Below the pieces are notes generated by a model. It had not been told where the DNA came from. It searched no databases and saw nothing but the letters and a program-made list of their open reading frames with translations. The position numbers and the translations under genes were made by a program. Below, piece by piece: positions 8,981 through 16,988 of a stretch of DNA of 64,000 nt (its first letter is position 1; each line of letters begins with the position of its first letter). This DNA is from Aquirufa beregesia (GTDB taxonomy: Bacteria > Bacteroidota > Bacteroidia > Cytophagales > Spirosomataceae), in NCBI RefSeq assembly GCF_011090385.1, contig NZ_SEWW01000004.1, positions 248,001 through 312,000 of the forward strand. The letters are read 5' to 3'.

Positions 8981-10078
8981 ATGCAATCTACAAATCATCA
9001 CCCTTTTACGGAAGGCCTATTAACTTGGTATCGGCAACACGCTCGTGAATTACCATGGCGACAAACGCAAGACCCTTATGCCATTTGGTTGTCGGAGGTG
9101 GTATTGCAACAAACCCGTGTAGCGCAGGGATTACCCTATTATCTTAAACTACTCGAGGTTTTTCCTACGGTGGAATCCTTAGCTCAAGCGGATGAATCGG
9201 TTTTATTTCGTCATTGGCAGGGATTAGGGTATTATTCTAGGGCTAGAAACTTGCATAAAACAGCGAAATTGGTGGTATCTGAATATCAAGGGCAATTTCC
9301 TGCTACCTATGATGAATTAATTCAATTACCAGGTGTAGGCCCCTACACCGCTGCGGCTATAGCTTCTTTTGCTTTTGGGGAGGCCAAGCCCGTAGTGGAT
9401 GGCAATGTCTTTCGGATACTGGCTCGTTATTTTGGTATTGAAACCGATATCCTACATAGTTCTGCCAGAAAAGAATTTACCGATGTTGCTTTGGAATTAA
9501 TACCTATAGATCAACCCGCTGAATTTAATCAAGCAATTATGGATTTTGGTTCCTTGCAGTGTAGTCCAGCCCCTATATGTGCAAGTTGCCCATTGAGCCT
9601 AACTTGTTTTGCATTCCAACAGAAGCGGGTTCAGGATTTCCCCGTGAAGCAAAAGAAAGCCAAACAGCGGAATCGACATTTTAACTACTTTATCTTAGAA
9701 CAAGGGAATAAAGTATTAGTTCGAGAAAGAAAGGATAAGGATATTTGGTCCGGTTTATGGGAGTTTTATTTGTTAGAATCTCAGCAAGAAGAAGACTTGG
9801 AAAGCTTGTTGGAATCCGATGTGAATTTATTCAAGTGCCTTCAAGGAGCTTCTGTTCAGGCACTGAAATCTCCCAAAATACATCTATTGAGTCATCAAAA
9901 GATTCATTGTCGTGCTTGGCATGTCCAAGTTCCTGATAATCTTGAGATTAGCCAAATGGCAGAATTTCAATGGATACGTCCAGAGGACTTTGAAAAGCTC
10001 GGAAAATCGGTCTTGCTTTTGAATCTGATAACTGATAATTTGCATCTGGAGATTTTTAATGATTCAATGCCACGATAA
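8981..10078 (+). CDS. mutY: A/G-specific adenine glycosylase
   Basis: MutY removes adenine mispaired with 8-oxoguanine. From the ATG at 8981 it has 365 residues; a TTG at 8969 lies inside the likely promoter and is rejected. The helix-hairpin-helix LPGVGPYTAAAI, catalytic Glu39 (in SEVVLQQTRV) and Asp140 (in VVDGNVFRIL) are present. The C-terminal third is the NUDIX-like 8-oxoG recognition domain. The four cysteines of the Fe-S loop are at about 194, 200, 203 and 209, giving C-X5-C-X2-C-X5-C where the usual spacing is C-X6-C-X2-C-X5-C: one residue is missing in the first loop. Confidence 0.93.
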   Translation: MQSTNHHPFTEGLLTWYRQHARELPWRQTQDPYAIWLSEVVLQQTRVAQGLPYYLKLLEVFPTVESLAQADESVLFRHWQGLGYYSRARNLHKTAKLVVSEYQGQFPATYDELIQLPGVGPYTAAAIASFAFGEAKPVVDGNVFRILARYFGIETDILHSSARKEFTDVALELIPIDQPAEFNQAIMDFGSLQCSPAPICASCPLSLTCFAFQQKRVQDFPVKQKKAKQRNRHFNYFILEQGNKVLVRERKDKDIWSGLWEFYLLESQQEEDLESLLESDVNLFKCLQGASVQALKSPKIHLLSHQKIHCRAWHVQVPDNLEISQMAEFQWIRPEDFEKLGKSVLLLNLITDNLHLEIFNDSMPR

Positions 10079-10083
10079 TTTTG
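10076..10083 (+). promoter_or_regulatory. Candidate -7 box of ssb
   Basis: TAATTTTG overlaps the mutY stop codon and lies 45 bases before the ssb ATG. A small hairpin, GGCAAA-GGG-TTTGCC (10088-10102), follows in the leader. Confidence 0.4.
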
Positions 10084-10127
10084 TTTTGGCAAAGGGTTTG
10101 CCGATAATCATTTAAAACAAACATATT

Positions 10128-10592
10128 ATGGCAGGAGTAAACAAAGTTATTTTATTGGGCAATTTGGGGGGAGACCCAGAAGTTAGAGCCTTACCAAGTG
10201 GGATTAAGGTGGCTAATATTAATATTGCTACCTCAGAATCTTATCCAGGAAAAGATGGGCAGCGTGTGGAGCAAACAGAATGGCACCGCGTGGAACTGTG
10301 GGACAATTTGGCCAACATTGCGGAGCAATATTTGCGAAAAGGCAATCAGGTCTACATAGAAGGAAAAATTCGGTCAGAGGAATGGCAAGATAAAAATGGA
10401 GCCACAGTGCGTGGTTATCGGATTCGGGCGACATCCATCAACTTGATTGGGGGTAGAAATGATCGCCCAGCCAATGAAGCTCCTGAGGCTAGACCCCGTC
10501 CTGAGGCATTGCCTACAGCAGATAAATCAGCTTCGTCTGCGCCGAGTTTTCCACAAGTTGCAGATTCCGGAGACGATGATCTTCCATTTTAA
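10128..10592 (+). CDS. ssb: Single-stranded DNA-binding protein
   Basis: A 154-residue SSB. The OB fold spans residues 1 to about 108 ([55 protein letters not shown]). A disordered Pro/Ala/Ser linker follows, then the acidic tip DSGDDDLPF that docks replication and repair partners. It works as a tetramer in replication, recombination and repair. The order mutY-ssb-gldE is conserved in Bacteroidota. Confidence 0.95.
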   Translation: MAGVNKVILLGNLGGDPEVRALPSGIKVANINIATSESYPGKDGQRVEQTEWHRVELWDNLANIAEQYLRKGNQVYIEGKIRSEEWQDKNGATVRGYRIRATSINLIGGRNDRPANEAPEARPRPEALPTADKSASSAPSFPQVADSGDDDLPF

Positions 10593-10605
10593 TATTCTGG
10601 GCTAG

Positions 10606-10639
10606 AAGGGAATAGTTAATAAAAGCTATTCCCTTTTTT
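10606..10639 (+). terminator. Terminator of ssb
   Basis: AAGGGAATAG and CTATTCCCTT form a ten-pair stem around a ten-base loop, followed by a run of T. It stands 13 bases after the ssb stop. Confidence 0.8.
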
Positions 10640-10640
10640 A

Positions 10641-10648
10641 TAAATTTG
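10641..10648 (+). promoter_or_regulatory. Candidate -7 box of gldE
   Basis: TAAATTTG directly follows the ssb terminator and lies 20 bases before the gldE ATG, so gldE probably has its own promoter. Confidence 0.4.
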
Positions 10649-10668
10649 CATAAATTTAGCTTTACCCT

Positions 10669-12027
10669 ATGGAGGCCGATCCCTTTTCGAATATCTTGTT
10701 GATTGCTTTTGAACCCAACATCAGCGCACCCTCGATCATCTTCATAAGCCTTATTTTAGTAGCTTTAATTTTACTTTCTGCTTTGCTTTCGGGCTCAGAA
10801 GTGGCCTTCTTTTCGCTAAATGCCGAGCAGAGAGTAGCGCTAAAAGAAAGTGTCACTAAGAGAGAAAAGGCGCTTAGCCGATTATTGGATCAACCACAAC
10901 TTCTTCTAGCGACCCTTTTGATTGCCATCAATTTTGTCAATATCATTTTCATTACATTGGCCAACTACCTTACTCAGTTATTGATAGGAGAAGAGTCGGT
11001 TAATACATGGATTGTCACCTTGTTCTTATTGTTCGGGGTAACTTTCATTATCGCTTTTTTCGGGGAGTTGATTCCTAAAGTTTGGGCTCAACAAAACAAT
11101 TTGATTTTTGCCCGATATACGGCTCCATTGATTGATTTTTTCACATTTGTGTTTAAACCCCTTTCTAGGGTTTTGTTGGGGATCTCCAATTTGATTGAAA
11201 ATCGGATTGAGAAGAAGTCTTATTATTTAACCACTCATGAGTTGAACCAGGCTTTGGAGATAACTACGGATGAGAATACGACAGAAAGGGAAAAGGATAT
11301 TTTGCGTGGGATTTTGAATTTTGGGAATACTTCAGTGAAGGGTGTCATGAAGGCTAGAAGGGATATAGTGGCTTTTGATACAGAGATGGATTTCCATGAA
11401 TTAATGGATAAGATCAATAAAAATGGATATTCTCGTGTTCCTGTATATGCAGAAACCATTGATAAAATAGAGGGGATTTTATACATCAAAGATTTATTGG
11501 AACATATTGATCAAGATGAAAAATTTGATTGGTTGTCCTTATTGCATCAACCCTTCTTTGTACCAGAAAACAAGAAAATTGATGATTTACTCTACGATTT
11601 TCAAGAAAAGCGGGTACACATGGCCATTGTAGTGAATGAATATGGAGAGACAGAAGGGTTAGTAACCATGGAAGATATCATTGAGGAGATTGTTGGGGAT
11701 ATCAATGATGAATTTGATGAAGAGGAATTAGACTACAAAAAACTAGATGAGCATACCTATTTGTTCGAGGCAAAAATTTCTTTGAATGACTTTTGTCGTG
11801 TTTTTGATGTAGATGTGTCTATTTTTGAAAAAGTAAAAGGAGAAAGCGAAACCTTGGCAGGTTTGTGTATCGAGTTATTTTCTCGTATTCCACATGCTGG
11901 AGAAGAAATTGTTTGTGAACCTTTTGTCTTTAAAATCCAGTCGGTGGATACCCGACGAATTAAAAAAATCAAGGTTAGCTTGAATGCCGCTCCATTGCCC
12001 ACTGAATCTGATGAAAAAACTGTATAG
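10669..12027 (+). CDS. gldE: GldE-type CNNM/CBS membrane protein
   Basis: A 452-residue inner-membrane protein. The DUF21/CNNM part (about residues 20-195) has four hydrophobic segments, including SALLSGSEVAFFSLNAEQRV. Two CBS domains follow (residues about 215-335), with GYSRVPVYAETIDKIEGILY and VVNEYGETEGLVTMEDIIEE, and then the CorC/HlyC C-terminal domain. The family includes magnesium or cobalt efflux proteins. In Bacteroidota the copy behind mutY-ssb is GldE, linked to gliding motility and secretion. The usual next gene, gldD, is not seen; two unrelated lipoproteins follow instead. Confidence 0.82.
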   Translation: MEADPFSNILLIAFEPNISAPSIIFISLILVALILLSALLSGSEVAFFSLNAEQRVALKESVTKREKALSRLLDQPQLLLATLLIAINFVNIIFITLANYLTQLLIGEESVNTWIVTLFLLFGVTFIIAFFGELIPKVWAQQNNLIFARYTAPLIDFFTFVFKPLSRVLLGISNLIENRIEKKSYYLTTHELNQALEITTDENTTEREKDILRGILNFGNTSVKGVMKARRDIVAFDTEMDFHELMDKINKNGYSRVPVYAETIDKIEGILYIKDLLEHIDQDEKFDWLSLLHQPFFVPENKKIDDLLYDFQEKRVHMAIVVNEYGETEGLVTMEDIIEEIVGDINDEFDEEELDYKKLDEHTYLFEAKISLNDFCRVFDVDVSIFEKVKGESETLAGLCIELFSRIPHAGEEIVCEPFVFKIQSVDTRRIKKIKVSLNAAPLPTESDEKTV

Positions 12028-12967
12028 TTCTTATAAACGTGTTCTTTTTTTACTACCCTTAAGCTTTTTGCTGAGCGCTTGTCCTGGACCAGCTCCTACG
12101 CCTGAACCAGGCATTACGGAGTCTAGTTATGAGGATGGGGTGGATCGAGGCATTATAGAAAATCCTGAACTGGATGAGGCTTCTGGCATTGTGGCAAGTA
12201 AAAAGAATGATGGTTTTTTATGGGCGCACAATGATTCTGGGGATAGTAATCGACTGTTCTTGATTGATACTTTTGGGAAAGGAATGAAACAGTTTGTCAT
12301 TCAAGGGGCAGAAAATAGAGACTGGGAAGACATCGCATTAATATCCGATAGTAATGGAAGTGCGGTGGTCTATATCGCTGACTTGGGGGATAATAATGCG
12401 AATCATGCTTCTTATGCCATTTATTGGTTTAATGAACCTAACGTCTCTTCCATCAATAATGCGACCATTACGGGAGTTCAGAAATTGACATTTACCCTTC
12501 CTGATGGATCTCGGGATATGGAATGTTTGTTGGTAGATCAAAAGACCAAGGACGTATTTATTATCTCAAAAAGAGAAACAAAAAAGAGACTGTACAAAAT
12601 ACCAGCAGCTAGTTTTACCAATCAAGCTAATGTGAAGGCTGAATTTGTGCAGGAATTGAGTGTATCGGTACCATTTTCGAACATAGATAAAATTGTAACG
12701 GCTTATTTTGTTACTTCAGGAGATGTTTCTCCTGATAACTCGGAGATATTGATTAAGAATTATATTGAATGCTATTATTGGAAGAGAAGAACCAATGAAA
12801 CGATCCCAGAAGCTTTAGCAAGGGCGCATAAAACGGTGCCTTATGTGGGTAACCCAACCGAATATCAAGGGGAGGGAATTACTTTTGCCGCTGATGGAGG
12901 AGGGTATTATACCATTTCTGAAAAAGGCAGTACACCAGTTCATCTATATTATTACCAACGAAAGTGA
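12011..12967 (+). CDS. Lipoprotein, first of a tandem duplicate pair
   Basis: A 318-residue predicted lipoprotein. I chose the ATG at 12011 because MKKLYSSYKRVLFLLPLSFL, ending in a LLSAC lipobox, follows it; the frame is open further upstream. The mature part has short repeated segments (DEASGIVASKKNDGFLWAHN, NRDWEDIAL, VYIADLGDNNANHASYAIY, LPDGSRDMECLLVD) typical of a beta-propeller. The segment ASGIVAS-LW-NDSGDSNRLF is one I associate with a widespread uncharacterised secreted family. It overlaps gldE by 17 bases and the next gene by four, so all three are cotranscribed. No function is known to me. Confidence 0.75.
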   Translation: MKKLYSSYKRVLFLLPLSFLLSACPGPAPTPEPGITESSYEDGVDRGIIENPELDEASGIVASKKNDGFLWAHNDSGDSNRLFLIDTFGKGMKQFVIQGAENRDWEDIALISDSNGSAVVYIADLGDNNANHASYAIYWFNEPNVSSINNATITGVQKLTFTLPDGSRDMECLLVDQKTKDVFIISKRETKKRLYKIPAASFTNQANVKAEFVQELSVSVPFSNIDKIVTAYFVTSGDVSPDNSEILIKNYIECYYWKRRTNETIPEALARAHKTVPYVGNPTEYQGEGITFAADGGGYYTISEKGSTPVHLYYYQRK

Positions 12968-13905
12968 AAATAACTCACTGGTTTCGTTTAGGAATTCTAG
13001 CCTTGATTGTCTGGGCTTGCCAATCGCTATATATCATTGATGCTCAGATGGCTAAAACCAATTTTTCGGCGACTGTCGATGAAGGCGTTTTGGAAAATAT
13101 TGAAATTGATGAAGCCTCCGGTATGGTGGCAAGTCGACTGAATCCTGAACTTTTCTGGGTGGTCAATGACTCACAAGATCTAAATCGTATTTTTTTGATT
13201 GACCGGTATGGAACGGGTAAAGTGGAGTTTTTACTTCAAGGAACGCAAAATCGAGATTGGGAAGATTTGGCATATTGGTATAAAAGTCCGAAAGAATCCT
13301 ATGTGTATGTGGCGGACATTGGTGACAATAAGCAGGAATTTGGGTCTTATTTTATATATCGATTTAAGGAGTTTGATATTCGGGCATCCAATATGGTCAC
13401 TCGAATTATTAAGCAAGTAGAGAAATTGGAATTTAAATTACCCGATGGATCGAAGGATATGGAGTGTTTATTGGTGGATCAGCTGAATGGAGATATGTAT
13501 TTAGTGAGTAAGCAAGATGATCGAAAAAGCTTGTTTCGCTTAAAGGCAAGTAGCTTTAAAGAGTCCAAGGTGGTGGAGGCTGATTTTGTTAGGAAATTGC
13601 ATTTTTCAGAGCCTAGTTCTGACCTAGCTATTTTGAAACAACTATATAACATCACGGCTGGAGATGTGGCTAGCAACAATCAAGAAGTGATTATTCGGAA
13701 TTATTTAGAGGTATATTATTGGAAGAAAGGGAAGCATGAAAGCCTAGGGGAAGCCTTAAAACGTCCTCCAAAAATAGTGCCAAGCAAACTAGAACCTCAA
13801 GGTGAGGCTCTGGCTTTTTCCCATGAGGCAGATGGTTTTTATACGATATCCGAGGTGGCTAGTTCTCCAGGCCCAGTTCATGTGTATTTCACTCCCAAGA
13901 AATAA
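12964..13905 (+). CDS. Lipoprotein, second of a tandem duplicate pair
   Basis: A 313-residue paralogue of the preceding lipoprotein; they share DEASGxVAS, NDSxDxNRxFLID, NRDWEDxA, YVADxGDN and LPDGSxDMECLLVDQ in the same order. It starts at GTG in a GTGA overlap with the upstream stop, so translation is coupled. The N-terminus LGILALIVWAC looks like a lipoprotein signal, although Trp before Ala-Cys is unusual. Its stop codon touches the stop codon of the convergent pcrA with no base between. Beta-propeller is inferred from the repeated short segments. Confidence 0.72.
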   Translation: MKITHWFRLGILALIVWACQSLYIIDAQMAKTNFSATVDEGVLENIEIDEASGMVASRLNPELFWVVNDSQDLNRIFLIDRYGTGKVEFLLQGTQNRDWEDLAYWYKSPKESYVYVADIGDNKQEFGSYFIYRFKEFDIRASNMVTRIIKQVEKLEFKLPDGSKDMECLLVDQLNGDMYLVSKQDDRKSLFRLKASSFKESKVVEADFVRKLHFSEPSSDLAILKQLYNITAGDVASNNQEVIIRNYLEVYYWKKGKHESLGEALKRPPKIVPSKLEPQGEALAFSHEADGFYTISEVASSPGPVHVYFTPKK

Positions 13906-16182
13906 TTAGACTTTCACCATTAGTTTGGCGAAACTCAATAATAAGGTTTTTTCACCTACTCCTTTTTCGAAATCAATCACCGCTTTTCTTTCAGCGCCAT
14001 TGACTTCAATTTTTTTGATTAATCCAAAACCAAATTTCTGATGCTCCACTTGTTGGCCTGCTTCTAGTTTTAATGGATCAGTAGGTGCAAAATGGCTGGA
14101 AGCCACGTGTTGATAATTCGTATTTTGTTTCGGTTTTTGAATTAGTTGAGCAGCAGATGGGCTAGCCGAGCTGGACACAAAACCCGTTTTCTGCACAGGA
14201 CGGAATGCCTGAACTTCTTTTTTGCCAGGTGTTTTTGCCATTTTTAAATAGGTGCTGTCAATTTCATCAAGGAATCGACTAGGCTCACAAGATTTTAAAC
14301 GACCAAACTGGTAGCGGGATTCTGCATAGGAAATCATCAATTTCTTTTCGGCACGAGTGACGGCTACATAAAAGAGGCGACGTTCTTCTTCCAAATCGGC
14401 TTGACTTTGCAACATCATTTGGCTGGGGAACAAATCTTCTTCTAAACCTACTAGAAACACGTGTTTGAATTCGAGACCTTTGGCAGAGTGAACCGTCATT
14501 AAAGTGACTTTGTCGCGATCATTAGGGTCTTCTTGCGTGTCGGCATTGGTTAATAAAGAGACAGACTGTAAAAATGTAGCAAGGGATTTGTCTTCATTTT
14601 CTGGATCATCCACAAACTGTTTGATCGCATTCAGTAATTCTTGTAAGTTTTGATAGCGGGCTAGACCTTCTACCGTTTTATCTTCATAAAGTTCGCGCAA
14701 AAGTCCAGAAGCTTTAGCCACATGGTTGGCGATTTCATAAGCATCTTTATGCTCTACTTCAGCCATTAATTTGAAAGACTTAATGAGATCAGCGAAGTTT
14801 TCAATAGCAGCGGTGCCTCTTGCTCCTTGGAAAGTTTGAATGTTGGAAATCACTTCCCAAATAGAGCATTTATTTTCTGCGGCAGTTACCGTAATTTTTG
14901 CAATGGTGGTGTCACCTATACCTCTCTTAGGAAGGTTGATGATTCGTTTAAAGGCTTCTTCATCGTTTTGATTCACTACAAAACGCAAATAACCCAGCAC
15001 ATCTTTGATTTCTTTTCTTTGGTAGAAGGATAATCCTCCAACGATGCGGTATTTGATGTTTAGTCGACGAAGAGATTCCTCAAAAGAGCGCGATTGAGCG
15101 TTGGTTCGGTATAAAATGGCAAAATCTGACCAGTGTAATCCGTCCTTTTGTTTGGTTTCAAAGATGGAGGAGGCAATCATACGGCCTTCCTCATTGTCAC
15201 TTCCGGCACGGATAATTTCAATTTGATCGCCTACTTCATTGGAAGTAAAAACGTTTTTCTCGAGTTGGTTTTTGTTTCTTGAAATGATGGAATTGGCAAC
15301 AGCCACGATATTTTTGGTAGAACGGTAGTTCTCTTCCAATTTGATGGTTGTCAGGTCGGCATAATCCCTTTCAAAATTCAAGATGTTTTGAATATCAGCT
15401 CCGCGGAAAGCATAGATGCTTTGGGCATCATCGCCTACTACGCAAATATTGCGGTGTACGGCAGCCAGTTTTTTTGTTAATAAATATTGTGAGACGTTGG
15501 TATCTTGAAACTCATCCACCATCACGTGTTTGAATTTGTGTTGATATTTGTTCAATACGTCCAAATGGTCTCTAAAAAGGATATTAGTTTGGTATAATAA
15601 ATCATCAAAGTCCATGGCATTAGCTTGAAAGCAACGAATGCAATAGGTTCGATAGATTTCGCCTATTTTGGGAATGCGAGCCATGCGGTCTTCTTCCACT
15701 AGAATGGCGCTATTCAGGTATTGTTCGGGGCTGATTAATCTATTTTTGGCTCCTGAAATTCGGTTTAAAACCAAATTGACTTTGTATACCTTGTCATCTA
15801 GGTTTTGTTCTTTGATGATGGTACGAAGTAGAGACTTGGAGTCATCGGTATCATATATGGAAAAATTAGAGGTATAACCCAATTTTTCTCCTTCGAAACG
15901 TAATATTTTGGCAAATACGGAGTGGAAAGTTCCCATCCAGATGTTTTTGGCCTCTTTTCCGATGACGGATTCGATACGATGGCGCATTTCGCCAGCGGCT
16001 TTATTGGTAAAGGTTAAGAGTAATATTTGGAATGGATCGATGCCTTGTTGAATGAGGTGAGCCGTGCGGTAGGTTAACACACGAGTCTTGCCAGAGCCAG
16101 CTCCAGCGATGATCATTAAAGGGCCTTCAGTATGTAAAACAGCTTGTCGTTGGGGCTCATTCAAGCCAGCCAAATAATCCAT
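13906..16182 (-). CDS. pcrA: ATP-dependent DNA helicase UvrD/PcrA
   Basis: A 758-residue superfamily 1A 3'-to-5' helicase for repair and removal of recombination intermediates. All motifs are present: LNEPQRQAVLHTEGPLMIIA (Q motif), AGAGSGKTRVL (I), LLLTFTNKAA (Ia), HVMVDEFQDTN (II), VVGDDAQSIYAFRGA (III), IKLEENYRST (IV), MTVHSAKGLEFKHVFLVGLE (V) and RRLFYVAVTRAEKKL (VI). A small C-terminal Tudor-like domain (HQKFGFGLIKKIEVNGAERK) is typical of PcrA. The length is normal. Confidence 0.95.
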   Translation of the reverse strand: MDYLAGLNEPQRQAVLHTEGPLMIIAGAGSGKTRVLTYRTAHLIQQGIDPFQILLLTFTNKAAGEMRHRIESVIGKEAKNIWMGTFHSVFAKILRFEGEKLGYTSNFSIYDTDDSKSLLRTIIKEQNLDDKVYKVNLVLNRISGAKNRLISPEQYLNSAILVEEDRMARIPKIGEIYRTYCIRCFQANAMDFDDLLYQTNILFRDHLDVLNKYQHKFKHVMVDEFQDTNVSQYLLTKKLAAVHRNICVVGDDAQSIYAFRGADIQNILNFERDYADLTTIKLEENYRSTKNIVAVANSIISRNKNQLEKNVFTSNEVGDQIEIIRAGSDNEEGRMIASSIFETKQKDGLHWSDFAILYRTNAQSRSFEESLRRLNIKYRIVGGLSFYQRKEIKDVLGYLRFVVNQNDEEAFKRIINLPKRGIGDTTIAKITVTAAENKCSIWEVISNIQTFQGARGTAAIENFADLIKSFKLMAEVEHKDAYEIANHVAKASGLLRELYEDKTVEGLARYQNLQELLNAIKQFVDDPENEDKSLATFLQSVSLLTNADTQEDPNDRDKVTLMTVHSAKGLEFKHVFLVGLEEDLFPSQMMLQSQADLEEERRLFYVAVTRAEKKLMISYAESRYQFGRLKSCEPSRFLDEIDSTYLKMAKTPGKKEVQAFRPVQKTGFVSSSASPSAAQLIQKPKQNTNYQHVASSHFAPTDPLKLEAGQQVEHQKFGFGLIKKIEVNGAERKAVIDFEKGVGEKTLLLSFAKLMVKV

Positions 16183-16289
16183 AGGGGAAATTTAATTGAT
16201 GGGAAAAAACGGAAATTAAAATTACGAATTTTTGAGCAGGGGCTTGGTATGAAAACTTATTTTTTGGGGAGCTATTTTTGAGGGCCAAA

Positions 16290-16314
16290 AAAAAGGCGCA
16301 CAAGGCGCCTTTTT
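16290..16314 (-). terminator. Terminator of the small exported protein gene
   Basis: AAAAAGGCGC and GCGCCTTTTT are perfectly complementary around a five-base loop. It lies 18 bases after the 16333 stop on the minus strand; on that strand the stem is followed by further U residues. Confidence 0.85.
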
Positions 16315-16332
16315 CGTGATGGGGATAATTGC

Positions 16333-16686
16333 TTACTGGATGGCGATCAAATCTCTTTTAGTTTCAGTTAAAATAGTGAAAGTCTTGGATTTGATGATGT
16401 TTTTACGCGAATCTAGAATAACCATTTTATAATGACCATCATTTAGATTGGAGAAATTGAATAATTTCTTAGAACTAAGTGACTCGCGGGTAATTTGGTT
16501 ATTGTCTTCATCATAGATAACCACGTACAAGGGAGAGGAGATATCCGAGCTAACTAGGAATTTCATTTTACCTACTTGATCAATGTTAACGGGAAGAGCG
16601 AATTCTGCGGCATGAGCCGAGGCGACAGACATGATAGCGGCTACGACGAAAGCGGCTAAGGCGTTTTTTGTGATGAAATTTTTCAT
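16333..16686 (-). CDS. Small exported protein of unknown function
   Basis: A 117-residue protein with a good signal peptide (NALAAFVVAAIMSVASAHAA, cleavage after AHA). The mature 90 residues read as a single beta-sandwich: KMKFLVSSDISSPLYVVIYD, NDGHYKMVILDSRKNIIKSK, ending KRDLIAIQ. It resembles the many short periplasmic proteins in Bacteroidota with a DUF3244-like or Ig-like fold, but I cannot assign a family. It is monocistronic and flanked by its own terminator. Confidence 0.7.
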   Translation of the reverse strand: MKNFITKNALAAFVVAAIMSVASAHAAEFALPVNIDQVGKMKFLVSSDISSPLYVVIYDEDNNQITRESLSSKKLFNFSNLNDGHYKMVILDSRKNIIKSKTFTILTETKRDLIAIQ

Positions 16687-16988
16687 AATGTTGATAATTG
16701 ATAAATGCTTGATTAATAAAATCTTAGGCGGAAGTTTTCCGTTTGTTTGCTCAAAACTAGACTTTTCATGTTAACTCCAAATTAAATACGCAAAAAATTT
16801 CACTTTTTTAAGAATATTCCTCTTAAAAAAATTATATTTCTTCGAATAATTCAATTTTATTTCTAGTGTTATGAAATGATTAAATTATATCGAATTATTT
16901 AACATTCGGGAAACATATAGATAATAGCGTGTTAACCGTGGGGCTATGGATTGCAGGTAATTTTGTACCGTAATCAATATAAACACAA
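16687..16988. other. Divergent AT-rich intergenic region
   Basis: About 300 bases between the small exported protein gene and the TonB receptor gene. It should hold both promoters. TAATTTTG at 16958-16965 fits the -7 box for the receptor. I see no ORF, RNA gene or strong hairpin. Confidence 0.5.
16958..16965 (+). promoter_or_regulatory. Candidate -7 box of the TonB receptor gene
   Basis: TAATTTTG fits TAnnTTTG and ends 23 bases before the ATG at 16989. No convincing -33 TTTG is seen at the usual distance. Confidence 0.35.
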
